Below, in pieces: positions 7,690 through 14,371 of a stretch of 17,596 nucleotides of DNA. A program made the position numbers and the translations under genes. The notes below the pieces were generated by a model, which did not search any database, was not told where the DNA came from, and saw nothing but the letters and a program-made list of their open reading frames with translations. The stretch spans positions 1-17,596 of the forward strand of contig PXSE01000047.1 in NCBI GenBank assembly GCA_003022905.1, read 5' to 3'. Origin of the DNA: Halobacteriales archaeon QS_9_68_42 (GTDB lineage Archaea > Halobacteriota > Halobacteria > Halobacteriales > Haloarculaceae). The stretch's first letter is position 1, and every line of letters starts with the position of its first letter.

Positions 7690-7986
7690 TCAGGCGGCGT
7701 CGGCGTGGTCTCCGGCGTCGTCGTGGTCGTCTCCGGTCTCGATTTTGACCGGGTCAGTGTCGCCATCGTTGTTCATCGCCTGCGAGACGCTGGCGGCGGT
7801 GTAGCCGGCGACGTAGCCGGCCGTCCCCCACACGAGGCCGCCCACCGTTGCGCCGGCGGGGCCGCCGACCGCGCCGAGCACCGACCCGGCGAACCCGCTT
7901 GCGGTCGCGCTCTTTGCGGCGGCCGTCTCCAGGTCGCCGGTGAGGCATCCACAGCCACTGTGCTCGCTCTCGGTTTCGCCGGTCAT
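7690..7986 (-). CDS. small Gly-rich (glycine-zipper-like) membrane protein, copy A
   Basis: 98 aa in three parts. The N-terminus is polar, with a GCGC Cys pair at 11-14. The central Ala/Gly hydrophobic segment (about 31-65) has repeated Gly spacing like glycine-zipper membrane helices (GSVLGAVGGPAGATVGG). The tail is strongly acidic (about 72-98). Cys is scarce in the neighbouring proteins, so the pair stands out. The core aligns without gaps to the next gene (8049-8300), with S30-T55 here matching S13-T38 there and about half the residues identical, including all main Gly positions. The two are therefore likely paralogues. A long open frame continues upstream but is antisense to lysA. The ATG at 7986 starts the plausible protein. 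Function unknown: a membrane-inserting or pore-type peptide is possible but unproven. Confidence 0.65.
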   Translation of the reverse strand: MTGETESEHSGCGCLTGDLETAAAKSATASGFAGSVLGAVGGPAGATVGGLVWGTAGYVAGYTAASVSQAMNNDGDTDPVKIETGDDHDDAGDHADAA

Positions 7987-8048
7987 ATGTGGTAGTAACG
8001 CCCGCGAGAACCAAGTCGTTCGGCTACCGGAACGCGCTTCCCCTTTCG

Positions 8049-8300
8049 TCAGGCGCCGTCGGCGTTGGCGTCGTCCGTCGCGGCGTCGGCCATCCGTATC
8101 GTCGTGGCGTCCTCGTCGATGGCCGGCGCGTCCGCGGCGTCGTCGCCAGCGGCGTCGACGCCGACCGAGAGCCCGAGCGCGAACCGCGTCCCGTCGATGA
8201 CGCCACCGATTGCCGCCTCCAGCGGGCCGAGCGTCGCGCCGAGGACGGCCCCGACGGCGCCGCTCCGCTGTCGGTCCCGGTTCGTGGTCGGGTCGTCCAT
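8049..8300 (-). CDS. small Gly-rich protein, copy B (paralogue of 7690-7986)
   Basis: 83 aa from the ATG at 8300. After a short charged N-terminus (1-12) comes the Gly-patterned hydrophobic segment SGAVGAVLGATLGPLEAAIG (13-32), continuing to about 47, then a long Asp/Ala-rich acidic tail. It differs from copy A by lacking the Cys pair and by a Glu and an Arg inside the core, which make the segment less hydrophobic. It lies 62 nt upstream of copy A on the same strand, so the two may be co-transcribed. The start region is 85 nt from the divergent lysA ATG. A GTG directly before the ATG is an alternative start. No family recognised. Confidence 0.6.
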   Translation of the reverse strand: MDDPTTNRDRQRSGAVGAVLGATLGPLEAAIGGVIDGTRFALGLSVGVDAAGDDAADAPAIDEDATTIRMADAATDDANADGA

Positions 8301-8354
8301 CACGCCCGGGTCTCCGCGCGGCGAGGCCCCGAGCGTTCCGGTTCGAGCCGACAG

Positions 8355-8364
8355 CCTTGTTATC
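8355..8364 (+). promoter_or_regulatory. TATA-like element of lysA
   Basis: ccttgttatc is centred about 26 nt before the lysA ATG at 8386. It indicates that lysA is transcribed leaderless from its own promoter here, separately from dapA, dapB and dapD. Confidence 0.45.
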
Positions 8365-8385
8365 CGTCGTCCCCCTGACTCGACA

Positions 8386-9630
8386 ATGAGTCTCGCCGCC
8401 TCGCCCGCCGTGAAGCGGCTGGCCGACTGGGACGACGGTCGCCTCGAACGGCTCGCCGACGAGCACGGCACGCCGCTGTACGTGACCGACCACGACCGGG
8501 TTCGGGACAACTTCGCGCGGTTCGAGTCGGCCTTCGGGTTCGCCCACGTCATGTACGCCGCCAAGGCCAACACCGGCCGGGCGGTGATCCGGACGCTGTA
8601 CGACGCCGGCGCCGACATCGAGTGTGCGGCCGCCGGCGAACTCCACCGGGCGCTCGCGGCCGGCGTTGCCGCCGATGACCTCCAGTACACCGCCGTCAAT
8701 CCACCGGAGGGCGACCTCGACTACGCAGTCGATCTCTGGGCGGACACGCCGGAGCTGGCAATAACGGCAGGCGCCGAGATGACGCTGGACCGACTTGCGT
8801 CGCGCGGCTTCGACGGCCGGCTGGCGCTCCGGGTGAATCCGGGCATCGGGACCGGCCACCACGAAAAGGTGGCGACCGGCAGGGACGCCAAGTTCGGCCT
8901 GCCGTACGACGAGGTCGAGCGGGTCGCGAGCGAGGCCCGCGAGCGGTTCGACCTCGTCGGCCTCCACGCTCACGTCGGCAGCGGTGTGCTCGGGGACGAC
9001 CTCGAGGACCACCGGCGCGCCCTCTCTCGGGTGGCGGACCTCGCGGCGCGGGTCGGCGACCTCGAGTTCCTCGATCTGGGCGGCGGCTTCGGCGTCCCCT
9101 ACCGCCCCGACGAGGACCCGCTGAACCTCGAGGCGGCCGCCGGGATGGTCCGGGAGGCCACCGCCGACGTCGACGCGACCGTGGCGCTGGAACCGGGCCG
9201 GTACCTCGTCGCCGACGCTGGGGCGCTGTTGACCCGGGTCAACACCGTCAAGCGAACGCCCGAGACCCGCATCGTCGGCGTCGACGCCGGCCTCACCGAC
9301 ATGGTCCGGCCGGCGATGTTCGACTCCTACCACCACGTCCGCAACGTGACCGGGTCGGACCGCGAGGCGGTCGAGTCCAGCGTCGGCGGCCCGCTGTGCA
9401 CCAGCGCCGACGTGTTCTGCACCGACCGGCCGATTCCGCGCCCGGAGGCCGACGACCTGCTGGCTATCGGCAACGTCGGCGCCTACGGCATCAACCTCGC
9501 CAGCCAGTTCCACTCACAGCCACGGCCCGCCGAGGTGGCAATCGAGGGCGATGACGAGCGGGTCACCCGCCGCCGGGAGACGTTCGATGACCTCACACGC
9601 CTCGAGGAGGAGGCCGGCGGCCTCGAGTGA
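8386..9630 (+). CDS. lysA: diaminopimelate decarboxylase
   Basis: PLP enzyme of fold type III, last step of lysine synthesis: decarboxylates meso-diaminopimelate to lysine. 414 aa, the normal length. The PLP Lys is K60 in YAAKANT. HAHVGSG (194-200), GGGFGVPY (232-239) and EPGRYLVADAG (269-279) are the expected cofactor-binding stretches. CTSADVF (338-344) stands where many bacterial enzymes have CESGD, and YGINLASQFHSQPRPAEV closes the active site. The ATG at 8386 is chosen over an open frame reaching to 8065, because the family N-terminus and the TATA element agree. In this window lysA stands apart from dapD, and no dapF or dapE follows. Confidence 0.94.
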   Translation: MSLAASPAVKRLADWDDGRLERLADEHGTPLYVTDHDRVRDNFARFESAFGFAHVMYAAKANTGRAVIRTLYDAGADIECAAAGELHRALAAGVAADDLQYTAVNPPEGDLDYAVDLWADTPELAITAGAEMTLDRLASRGFDGRLALRVNPGIGTGHHEKVATGRDAKFGLPYDEVERVASEARERFDLVGLHAHVGSGVLGDDLEDHRRALSRVADLAARVGDLEFLDLGGGFGVPYRPDEDPLNLEAAAGMVREATADVDATVALEPGRYLVADAGALLTRVNTVKRTPETRIVGVDAGLTDMVRPAMFDSYHHVRNVTGSDREAVESSVGGPLCTSADVFCTDRPIPRPEADDLLAIGNVGAYGINLASQFHSQPRPAEVAIEGDDERVTRRRETFDDLTRLEEEAGGLE

Positions 9631-9643
9631 GACGGTAACCGTT

Positions 9644-9672
9644 CTGCGGGCTCTCCGCAGGCCGAGAGTTTT
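9644..9672 (+). terminator. hairpin and short T-run after lysA
   Basis: ctgcgg (9644-9649) and ccgcag (9655-9660) form a perfect 6-bp stem with a 5-nt loop, 14 nt past the lysA stop. A short T-run follows at 9669-9672. It could end the lysA transcript. The T-run is also part of the TATA-like element of the next transcription unit, so the terminator role is only tentative. Confidence 0.35.
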
Positions 9673-9676
9673 ATGA
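9668..9676 (+). promoter_or_regulatory. TATA-like element upstream of the 32-aa leader ORF / DUF389 gene
   Basis: gttttatga is centred about 29 nt before the ATG at 9701, not before the DUF389 start at 9796. Its position therefore points to the small ORF as the first translated gene of this transcript. Confidence 0.5.
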
Positions 9677-9700
9677 TGGCCGGATGTCACTTCGGCCTGC

Positions 9701-9799
9701 ATGACCGCAGTCGATGCAACCCCCCATGGCGTGCCCGCGCGTGCCGGTTCGTTCGCCCCTGAATCGCAACCGAGCGGTAGTCAGGGTGAAAAGATGTGA
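9701..9799 (+). CDS. predicted 32-aa leader peptide overlapping the DUF389 gene
   Basis: The ATG at 9701 opens 32 codons ending in TGA at 9797-9799. The product is a polar Ser/Pro/Gly-rich peptide starting MTAVDATPHGVPARAG. Two features argue that it is real. A TATA-like element sits at the leaderless distance upstream, and its stop overlaps the GTG start of the DUF389 gene (GTGA at 9796-9799), the usual geometry of translational coupling. A Shine-Dalgarno-like ggtga at 9785-9789 lies inside it, close before that GTG. No family recognised. It could be a regulatory leader, a small partner protein, or a device that delivers ribosomes to the next gene. Confidence 0.5.
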   Translation: MTAVDATPHGVPARAGSFAPESQPSGSQGEKM

Positions 9800-11100
9800 G
9801 ACAGCTCCACGTCCGAGTACCGGCGTCCGAGCGGTCGAGCGTCGAGGCGGTGCTCGAGGACCTCGACTTCGAGTACGTCACCTCGACCGGCGGCGACGAT
9901 AGCGATGATGGCGATGTCCACTTCTTTTTTCCCGTCCCGACGGCGGCCGTCTCGGACGTCCTCGATGGACTGGACGACGCGGACATCGATTCGGACACCT
10001 ACACCGTCGTCACGAAGGGCGAGTTCGCCTACACCGGCGGGTTCTCGGAACTCCAGCGCGAGTACAGCGACGAGACCCCGACCCTCTCGCGGGCGGAGCT
10101 CGGCGCGAAGATACAGGAGTTGCGGTGGCCGCGACTCATGTACTACAGCGGGACGGTGCTCAGCGTGCTCGCCGCGACGTGCGGGCTGCTCCTTGACCAG
10201 CCCGCGCTCGTCATCGGGGCGATGGTCATCGCCCCCCAGGTCAGTGCCGCTCTCGCGGTCCCGGCGGCGGCCGTAGACGGCAAGTGGGACGTCTTCACGG
10301 GCAGCGTCAAGGAGCAGGCACTCGGCCTCGTCCTCGCGATTCTCGTCGCGGCCCCGTTCGCGCTGGCGCTCCGCTGGACCGGGGTCGTCCCGCCGACGGT
10401 CGAGGTCACGAGCATCGAACTCGTCGGCGTCAGACTCGCCCCGTCGCTCCTGAGCACCATCGGCGCCACCGTCGCGGGCATCGTCGGCGCCTACGGTTAC
10501 TCGACCGAGCAGTCGTCCTCCCTCATCGGGGTCATGATTGCGGCGGCAATCGTGCCCGCGGCCGGCGGCGTCGGCCTCGGCCTCGCGTGGGGGGAGCAGG
10601 CGTATGCCGTCGGGTCACTGCTGCTTCTCGCGGTGAACGTACTCGCTATCAACATCGGCGCGTTCGTGACGTTCCTCCTCCTGGGCTACGAACCCCCGTG
10701 GCTGTTCGGGGAACAGTCGCTCGGGGACTCGGGTCCCGACGCGGACATGCGCCGCGTGTACGCGACGATTCTCCTGCTGGCGGTCGCGACCGTCGCGACC
10801 GGTGCCCTGACCGCCTCGCAGGTCGGCTTCAGCCACCAGACGAAAGAGGCCGTCCAGGAGACGATGTCGTCGCCGGCCTACGCCGACCTCGACACGACCG
10901 GTGTGACGACGGAGTACGGCGGTCTTGGCGCTCCGTCGGGACCGACCTCGGTCACCGTCGCGGTGAGCGGCCCACCCGGGATGCCGCCGGACGACCTCGT
11001 TTCGGACCTCGAGAGCGAGATAGAGCGCCGGACGGACCGGGACGTCGCGGTCGCCGTCGATTACCAGTCGTCACAGACTGCGAACGCCTCGTCCGGCTGA
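9796..11100 (+). CDS. DUF389 (TIGR00341-type) integral membrane protein
   Basis: 434 aa starting at GTG. An in-frame TGA at 9787 rules out any longer form. The N-terminal ~110 residues form a soluble, acidic ferredoxin-like domain (RQLHVRVPASE...). The DUF389 membrane domain follows, with about six hydrophobic segments between residues 115 and 355. Its conserved stretches include VIGAMVIAPQ, IGVMIAAAIVPAAGG and NVLAINIGAFVTFLLLG. The C-terminal ~80 residues are soluble again. The family is widespread in haloarchaea but has no settled function. It is downstream of and apparently coupled to the 32-aa ORF, and converges on purB with a 150-nt gap in which I see nothing. Confidence 0.88.
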   Translation: MRQLHVRVPASERSSVEAVLEDLDFEYVTSTGGDDSDDGDVHFFFPVPTAAVSDVLDGLDDADIDSDTYTVVTKGEFAYTGGFSELQREYSDETPTLSRAELGAKIQELRWPRLMYYSGTVLSVLAATCGLLLDQPALVIGAMVIAPQVSAALAVPAAAVDGKWDVFTGSVKEQALGLVLAILVAAPFALALRWTGVVPPTVEVTSIELVGVRLAPSLLSTIGATVAGIVGAYGYSTEQSSSLIGVMIAAAIVPAAGGVGLGLAWGEQAYAVGSLLLLAVNVLAINIGAFVTFLLLGYEPPWLFGEQSLGDSGPDADMRRVYATILLLAVATVATGALTASQVGFSHQTKEAVQETMSSPAYADLDTTGVTTEYGGLGAPSGPTSVTVAVSGPPGMPPDDLVSDLESEIERRTDRDVAVAVDYQSSQTANASSG

Positions 11101-11250
11101 TACTGTCGGTCACGGGCTAAGTGAACTGACGGTCGCAGGGGAGGTCGTCCGTCGAGGTGCCGTGCTCGCTCGGCCGCAGTCCGGCGCCGTCCGCCCCTCG
11201 GCCGAACAGCCGGCGGGGAAGAGCCGTCCGGGAGCGACGGTTCCGCCGGA

Positions 11251-12495
11251 CTACCCGTCGAGTTCGTCCACGAGGTCGCTCCCAACGCCGGTGTAGCCGG
11301 CCGGCGTCAGCTCGCGCAACTCCTCGCGGACCGACTCCTCGACGTCGAGTTCGTCGAACAACTCGCGGAAGTCCTCGAGGTCGACCTGTTGTCCGCGTGT
11401 CAGTTTCCTGACGCGCTCGTAGGCGTCCGTGTCGCCCTCCCGCCGGAGAATCGTCTGGACGGCCTCGCCGATGACCTCCGGGTTGGCCTCGAGTTCCTCG
11501 CGTATGACCGTCTCGTTGGGCGTCACCTTCTCCAGGCCGGCGGCGGTCTTGCGGTAACCGATGAGGCAGTGGGCGAAGGCGGCGCCGACGTTCCGCTTGA
11601 CCGTCGAGTCCGAGAGGTCCCGCTGGAGCCGGGAGGTGGTGACGTAGTCCGCCAGGAACGTCAGGTCGGAGTTGGCCTTCGTCTTGTTGACGCCCCGGAG
11701 CGCGTCGAAGACCGCCGCCAGGTCGTCGCAGGGGTTGACCTGCGTCGTCAGCGGTGTGTGCTCGAGCCCCAGCGATTCGACGAATTCCCCGGCGAACGCT
11801 CGCCAGTCCACACCGGGGTAGGCGGCGCGGTGTGCGGCGTAGGTGCCCGAGGCGCCGGCCAGTTTGCCCGACAGATCGCCGGCCGCGGCCTCCAATCGGC
11901 CGAGCGCCCGGCCCAGGCGCGAGGCGTAGACGGCCAGCTCCTTGCCGTAGGTGGTCGGCGTCGCCGGCTGGCCGTGGGTGCGCGCCAGCATCGGCACGTC
12001 GCGGTGTTCGCGGGCCGCCGCCGCCAGCTCGTCCCGCAACTCGCGTATCGCGGGGGCCAACACCGTCTCGACGGCCGGCTTCACCAGCAGTCGGTGGGCG
12101 AGGTTGTTGACGTCCTCGCTGGTCAGCCCGAAGTGGACCCACGGCCCCTGTTCGGCCTCGTCGGGCAGGGCCATCCGGACGAAGTACTCGACGGCCTTCA
12201 CGTCGTGGTTGGTGGCGGCGTAGCCGTCGTACCCCTCCGTCTCCAGGCGCTTGACGACGTCGGCGTCGTCAGCGTCGAAGGACTCGTACAGCCCGCGGAG
12301 GTCGGCGCGGGTCTCGTCGTCCAGCGACAGCGGCGTCGCCTCGAGGTCGGCGAGCGCCAGCAGGTACGCCACCTCGACGCGGACGCGGGCACGCATGAGC
12401 GCCGCCTCGCTGGCGTACTCCGAGAGCGGTTCCGTGTAGCGGGCGTAACGGCCGTCCAGCGGCGAGATGGCGTCGAGTGGGCCCCGGTCGGTCAT
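11251..12495 (-). CDS. purB: adenylosuccinate lyase lacking its signature catalytic loop
   Basis: PurB cleaves SAICAR to AICAR and adenylosuccinate to AMP plus fumarate. This 414-aa protein follows the E. coli-type PurB along its length: SPLDGRYARYTEPLSEY (11-27), NHDVKAVEYF (96-105), TSEDVNN (125-131) and ARTHGQPATPTTYGKEL (171-187, with the active-site His). The C-terminal part is LSDSTVKRNVG and LTRGQQVD. After FDALRGVN (to 270) the sequence jumps to KTKANSDLTF. About 45 residues are absent, including the SSxMPxKxN loop that carries the catalytic Ser throughout the fumarase/aspartase superfamily. The frame is kept, so the gene looks intact by length alone. As written it should be inactive. 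The start is supported by a TATA-like element at 12517-12526. Confidence 0.93.
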   Translation of the reverse strand: MTDRGPLDAISPLDGRYARYTEPLSEYASEAALMRARVRVEVAYLLALADLEATPLSLDDETRADLRGLYESFDADDADVVKRLETEGYDGYAATNHDVKAVEYFVRMALPDEAEQGPWVHFGLTSEDVNNLAHRLLVKPAVETVLAPAIRELRDELAAAAREHRDVPMLARTHGQPATPTTYGKELAVYASRLGRALGRLEAAAGDLSGKLAGASGTYAAHRAAYPGVDWRAFAGEFVESLGLEHTPLTTQVNPCDDLAAVFDALRGVNKTKANSDLTFLADYVTTSRLQRDLSDSTVKRNVGAAFAHCLIGYRKTAAGLEKVTPNETVIREELEANPEVIGEAVQTILRREGDTDAYERVRKLTRGQQVDLEDFRELFDELDVEESVREELRELTPAGYTGVGSDLVDELDG

Positions 12496-12516
12496 ACCGG
12501 ACTGTGGGGAGAGCCG

Positions 12517-12526
12517 CTGAAAAAGC
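12517..12526 (-). promoter_or_regulatory. TATA-like element of purB
   Basis: On the minus strand gctttttcag is centred about 27 nt before the purB ATG at 12495, fitting a leaderless transcript. It lies in the 110-nt divergent region shared with the HAD gene. Confidence 0.4.
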
Positions 12527-12574
12527 GTGTCGATGGGGGCCGCCAGTCCCGGCAGTCCGGGCCACCTCCGGGAC

Positions 12575-12583
12575 GGTTTTGCG
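12575..12583 (+). promoter_or_regulatory. TATA-like element of the HAD/phosphotransferase pair
   Basis: ggttttgcg is centred about 27 nt before the GTG at 12606. It supports that GTG as the start, over the longer open frame that would run back across the purB start region. Confidence 0.35.
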
Positions 12584-12605
12584 ACCGCGGGCGCTACCGG
12601 CGGGC

Positions 12606-13274
12606 GTGTACGCCGCAGTGCTGTTCGACCTCGACGGGACCCTCTGTGAGGGCGCCCAGCCGCCCGAGACCATCTACCACGGCGCCTTCGAGGCGGCGGG
12701 CGTCGAGCCGTTCGGCGAGCCCGACGAGCTGTGGGCGGCGCTCGAGGGGCCGCCGGCGGTCGACGACGAGGTCGGCTATCTCGCGGCCGGGTTCACCAGG
12801 GTGGCCGCCCAGTACGGTCGGACGCCGGTTGACACCGAGGCGCTGGCCCGGGGCTTTCTCGAGACCGTCGACTACGCCGCGGTGGAGCCGCGACCCGGCG
12901 CGGCCGCCGCCGTCGAGGCCACACGACGGCGGGCCGCGGTCGGCCTCGTCACTAACGGTCCCGAATCGAGGCAGGCTGGCAAGCTGGAGGCGCTGCCATT
13001 CGGCGACGCCTTCGAGACGGTCGTCTTCGCCGGCGACCTCGCCCGGCGGAAGCCCCACCGCGAACCGTTCGAGCGCGCGGTCGCCGAACTCGGGGTCGAC
13101 GCCGAGGAGACGCTGTACGTCGGCGACTCCCTGGAGTACGACGTCGCCGGCGCCCAGAACGCCCGAATGGCGGCGGCGTGGTGCCCGGTCGACGGTGACG
13201 ACGATCCGGCGCCGTACCGGCCGGACCACGTCCTCGAGTCGGTCGCCGACATCGAGGAGGTCCTGGCGGAATGA
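12606..13274 (+). CDS. HAD superfamily hydrolase
   Basis: 222-aa phosphatase-like protein of the haloacid dehalogenase superfamily, cytoplasmic, substrate unknown. All four HAD motifs are visible: FDLDGT at 7-12 (nucleophile D8, acid/base D10), VTNGP at 115-119, the motif III Lys in RRKPH (K149), and VGDSLEYD at 172-179. A helical cap lies between motifs I and II (about 15-95), the C1-cap arrangement of phosphoglycolate-phosphatase-like enzymes. GTG is taken as start, since VYAAVLFDLDGT matches the usual N-terminus and the TATA element fits. Its stop overlaps the next start (ATGA at 13271-13274), so the two genes are co-translated. Confidence 0.88.
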   Translation: MYAAVLFDLDGTLCEGAQPPETIYHGAFEAAGVEPFGEPDELWAALEGPPAVDDEVGYLAAGFTRVAAQYGRTPVDTEALARGFLETVDYAAVEPRPGAAAAVEATRRRAAVGLVTNGPESRQAGKLEALPFGDAFETVVFAGDLARRKPHREPFERAVAELGVDAEETLYVGDSLEYDVAGAQNARMAAAWCPVDGDDDPAPYRPDHVLESVADIEEVLAE

Positions 13275-14191
13275 CCGGTTATCCCCACGAGATCGTCCGG
13301 TCGACGCACCCCGAGCGGGCCGTCGCGGCCGTCGAGACGCCGCCGGAGGGCAACCGCAAGCGGACCCGCCTCGTCACACTCGACGACGGACGGCGGGTAG
13401 TCGTCCAGCGAACCGACGACCCGGCGGCGCTGGCCGTCGAGACCCGGCTGACGCGGGAGATTGCCGACCGGACCGCCGTCCCCGTGCCGGCCGTCCTCGA
13501 GTGCGGCCGCGACGGAGCGGGCGGCTACCGCACCGTCGAGTGCGTCGCCGGCGAGAACCTCCACACCCGGTTCGCGTCGCTGCCGGCCGTCGACCGCCGC
13601 CGTCTCGCCCGGCAGTTCGGGCGGTTCCTTGCGGAGCTACACGGGGCGTTCACCTTCGAGCGGTTCGGCGACATCGCCGTCGCGGACGACGGCCTGCGGG
13701 CCGGCGGTCCGGCCGACTGGTCGGAGTGGTTCGGGAGCCACGCCAGCGCCGGCATCGACGCGCTGCCGGCGCCGTTCGCCGACCTGAAGCGTGCGCTGCG
13801 CGAGGCGGTCGCCTCGCCCGCTGGCGACCCGACCCCCCGGCTCTACCCGTGGGACCTCCGGCCGGGGAACACGGTGGCCCGGGACGGCGAGGTCGCGGCG
13901 GTGCCGGACTGGGGGGAACCGCTGGCAGCGAGCGCCGGCCTGTCGGTCGCCAAGGTCGAACACCTCGTCGCCGACTGGTACGTCGACGACCCCGGGCCGC
14001 TCCGCGCGGCGTTCCGGGCGGGCTACCGGTCGGTCCGGCCGCTGCCGGCCGTGACCCGAGCGGAGCGCCTGGCCGCCGTCGTCCGGTCGGCCGTCGACGC
14101 CGACGGCGAGGTCACCCGGCCCGGCTACCCCGAGCGGACTGGCGAGGCGGCAGTCGCGTTCCACCGCGACCGTCTCGAGAGCCTGCTGTGA
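13271..14191 (+). CDS. APH-like phosphotransferase family protein
   Basis: 306-aa protein with the aminoglycoside/choline kinase-like fold. LAELHG (120-125) and the Brenner-type loop WDLRPGN (194-200, D195 and N200) are visible, then the metal-binding Asp in PDWGE (D213). The usual HGD at the catalytic loop reads PWDL here, and DWGE replaces the commoner DWE/DFD, so activity on a small-molecule alcohol is likely but not certain. The ATP-binding N-lobe is weakly conserved (VVVQRT at 43-48 in place of a clear Lys strand). It is coupled by ATGA overlap to the HAD phosphatase, which hints at a kinase/phosphatase pair on related substrates. The name implies no drug resistance. Confidence 0.75.
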   Translation: MTGYPHEIVRSTHPERAVAAVETPPEGNRKRTRLVTLDDGRRVVVQRTDDPAALAVETRLTREIADRTAVPVPAVLECGRDGAGGYRTVECVAGENLHTRFASLPAVDRRRLARQFGRFLAELHGAFTFERFGDIAVADDGLRAGGPADWSEWFGSHASAGIDALPAPFADLKRALREAVASPAGDPTPRLYPWDLRPGNTVARDGEVAAVPDWGEPLAASAGLSVAKVEHLVADWYVDDPGPLRAAFRAGYRSVRPLPAVTRAERLAAVVRSAVDADGEVTRPGYPERTGEAAVAFHRDRLESLL

Positions 14192-14337
14192 GCGGCCGCC
14201 GAGCAACGGCCCAACGGCGGCGCCGGGTCCTCCCCCGACACGCGTAACATCACAAAAACGTGTATAATTCTTTCGTCATTGGCCGTTCAGCCTGCCTTTG
14301 AATCCACGTTCGTGTATATGCCGGCGGACGCAATCGC

Positions 14338-14347
14338 AACTACTTTG
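14338..14347 (+). promoter_or_regulatory. weak TATA-like element of purNH
   Basis: aactactttg is centred about 28 nt before the ATG at 14372. It is a weak match, but the position supports that start over the in-frame ATG at 14318. A second AT-rich patch (tgtataattc, 14260-14269) is too far for a leaderless start at 14372 and might drive a longer leader. Confidence 0.3.
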
Positions 14348-14371
14348 CCCGCGGGGTCGTCCATCCGGAGT

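Noticed and set aside
7690..9513. 607-codon open frame on the minus strand across lysA
   Set aside because: It is antisense to the clear lysA gene and is a product of GC-rich codon bias. Only its last 98 codons (from the ATG at 7986) form a plausible protein.
13271..14191. Antibiotic-resistance aminoglycoside phosphotransferase
   Set aside because: Only the broad APH fold is visible. The catalytic loop differs from HGD, and it is coupled to a HAD phosphatase, so a metabolic kinase is more likely.
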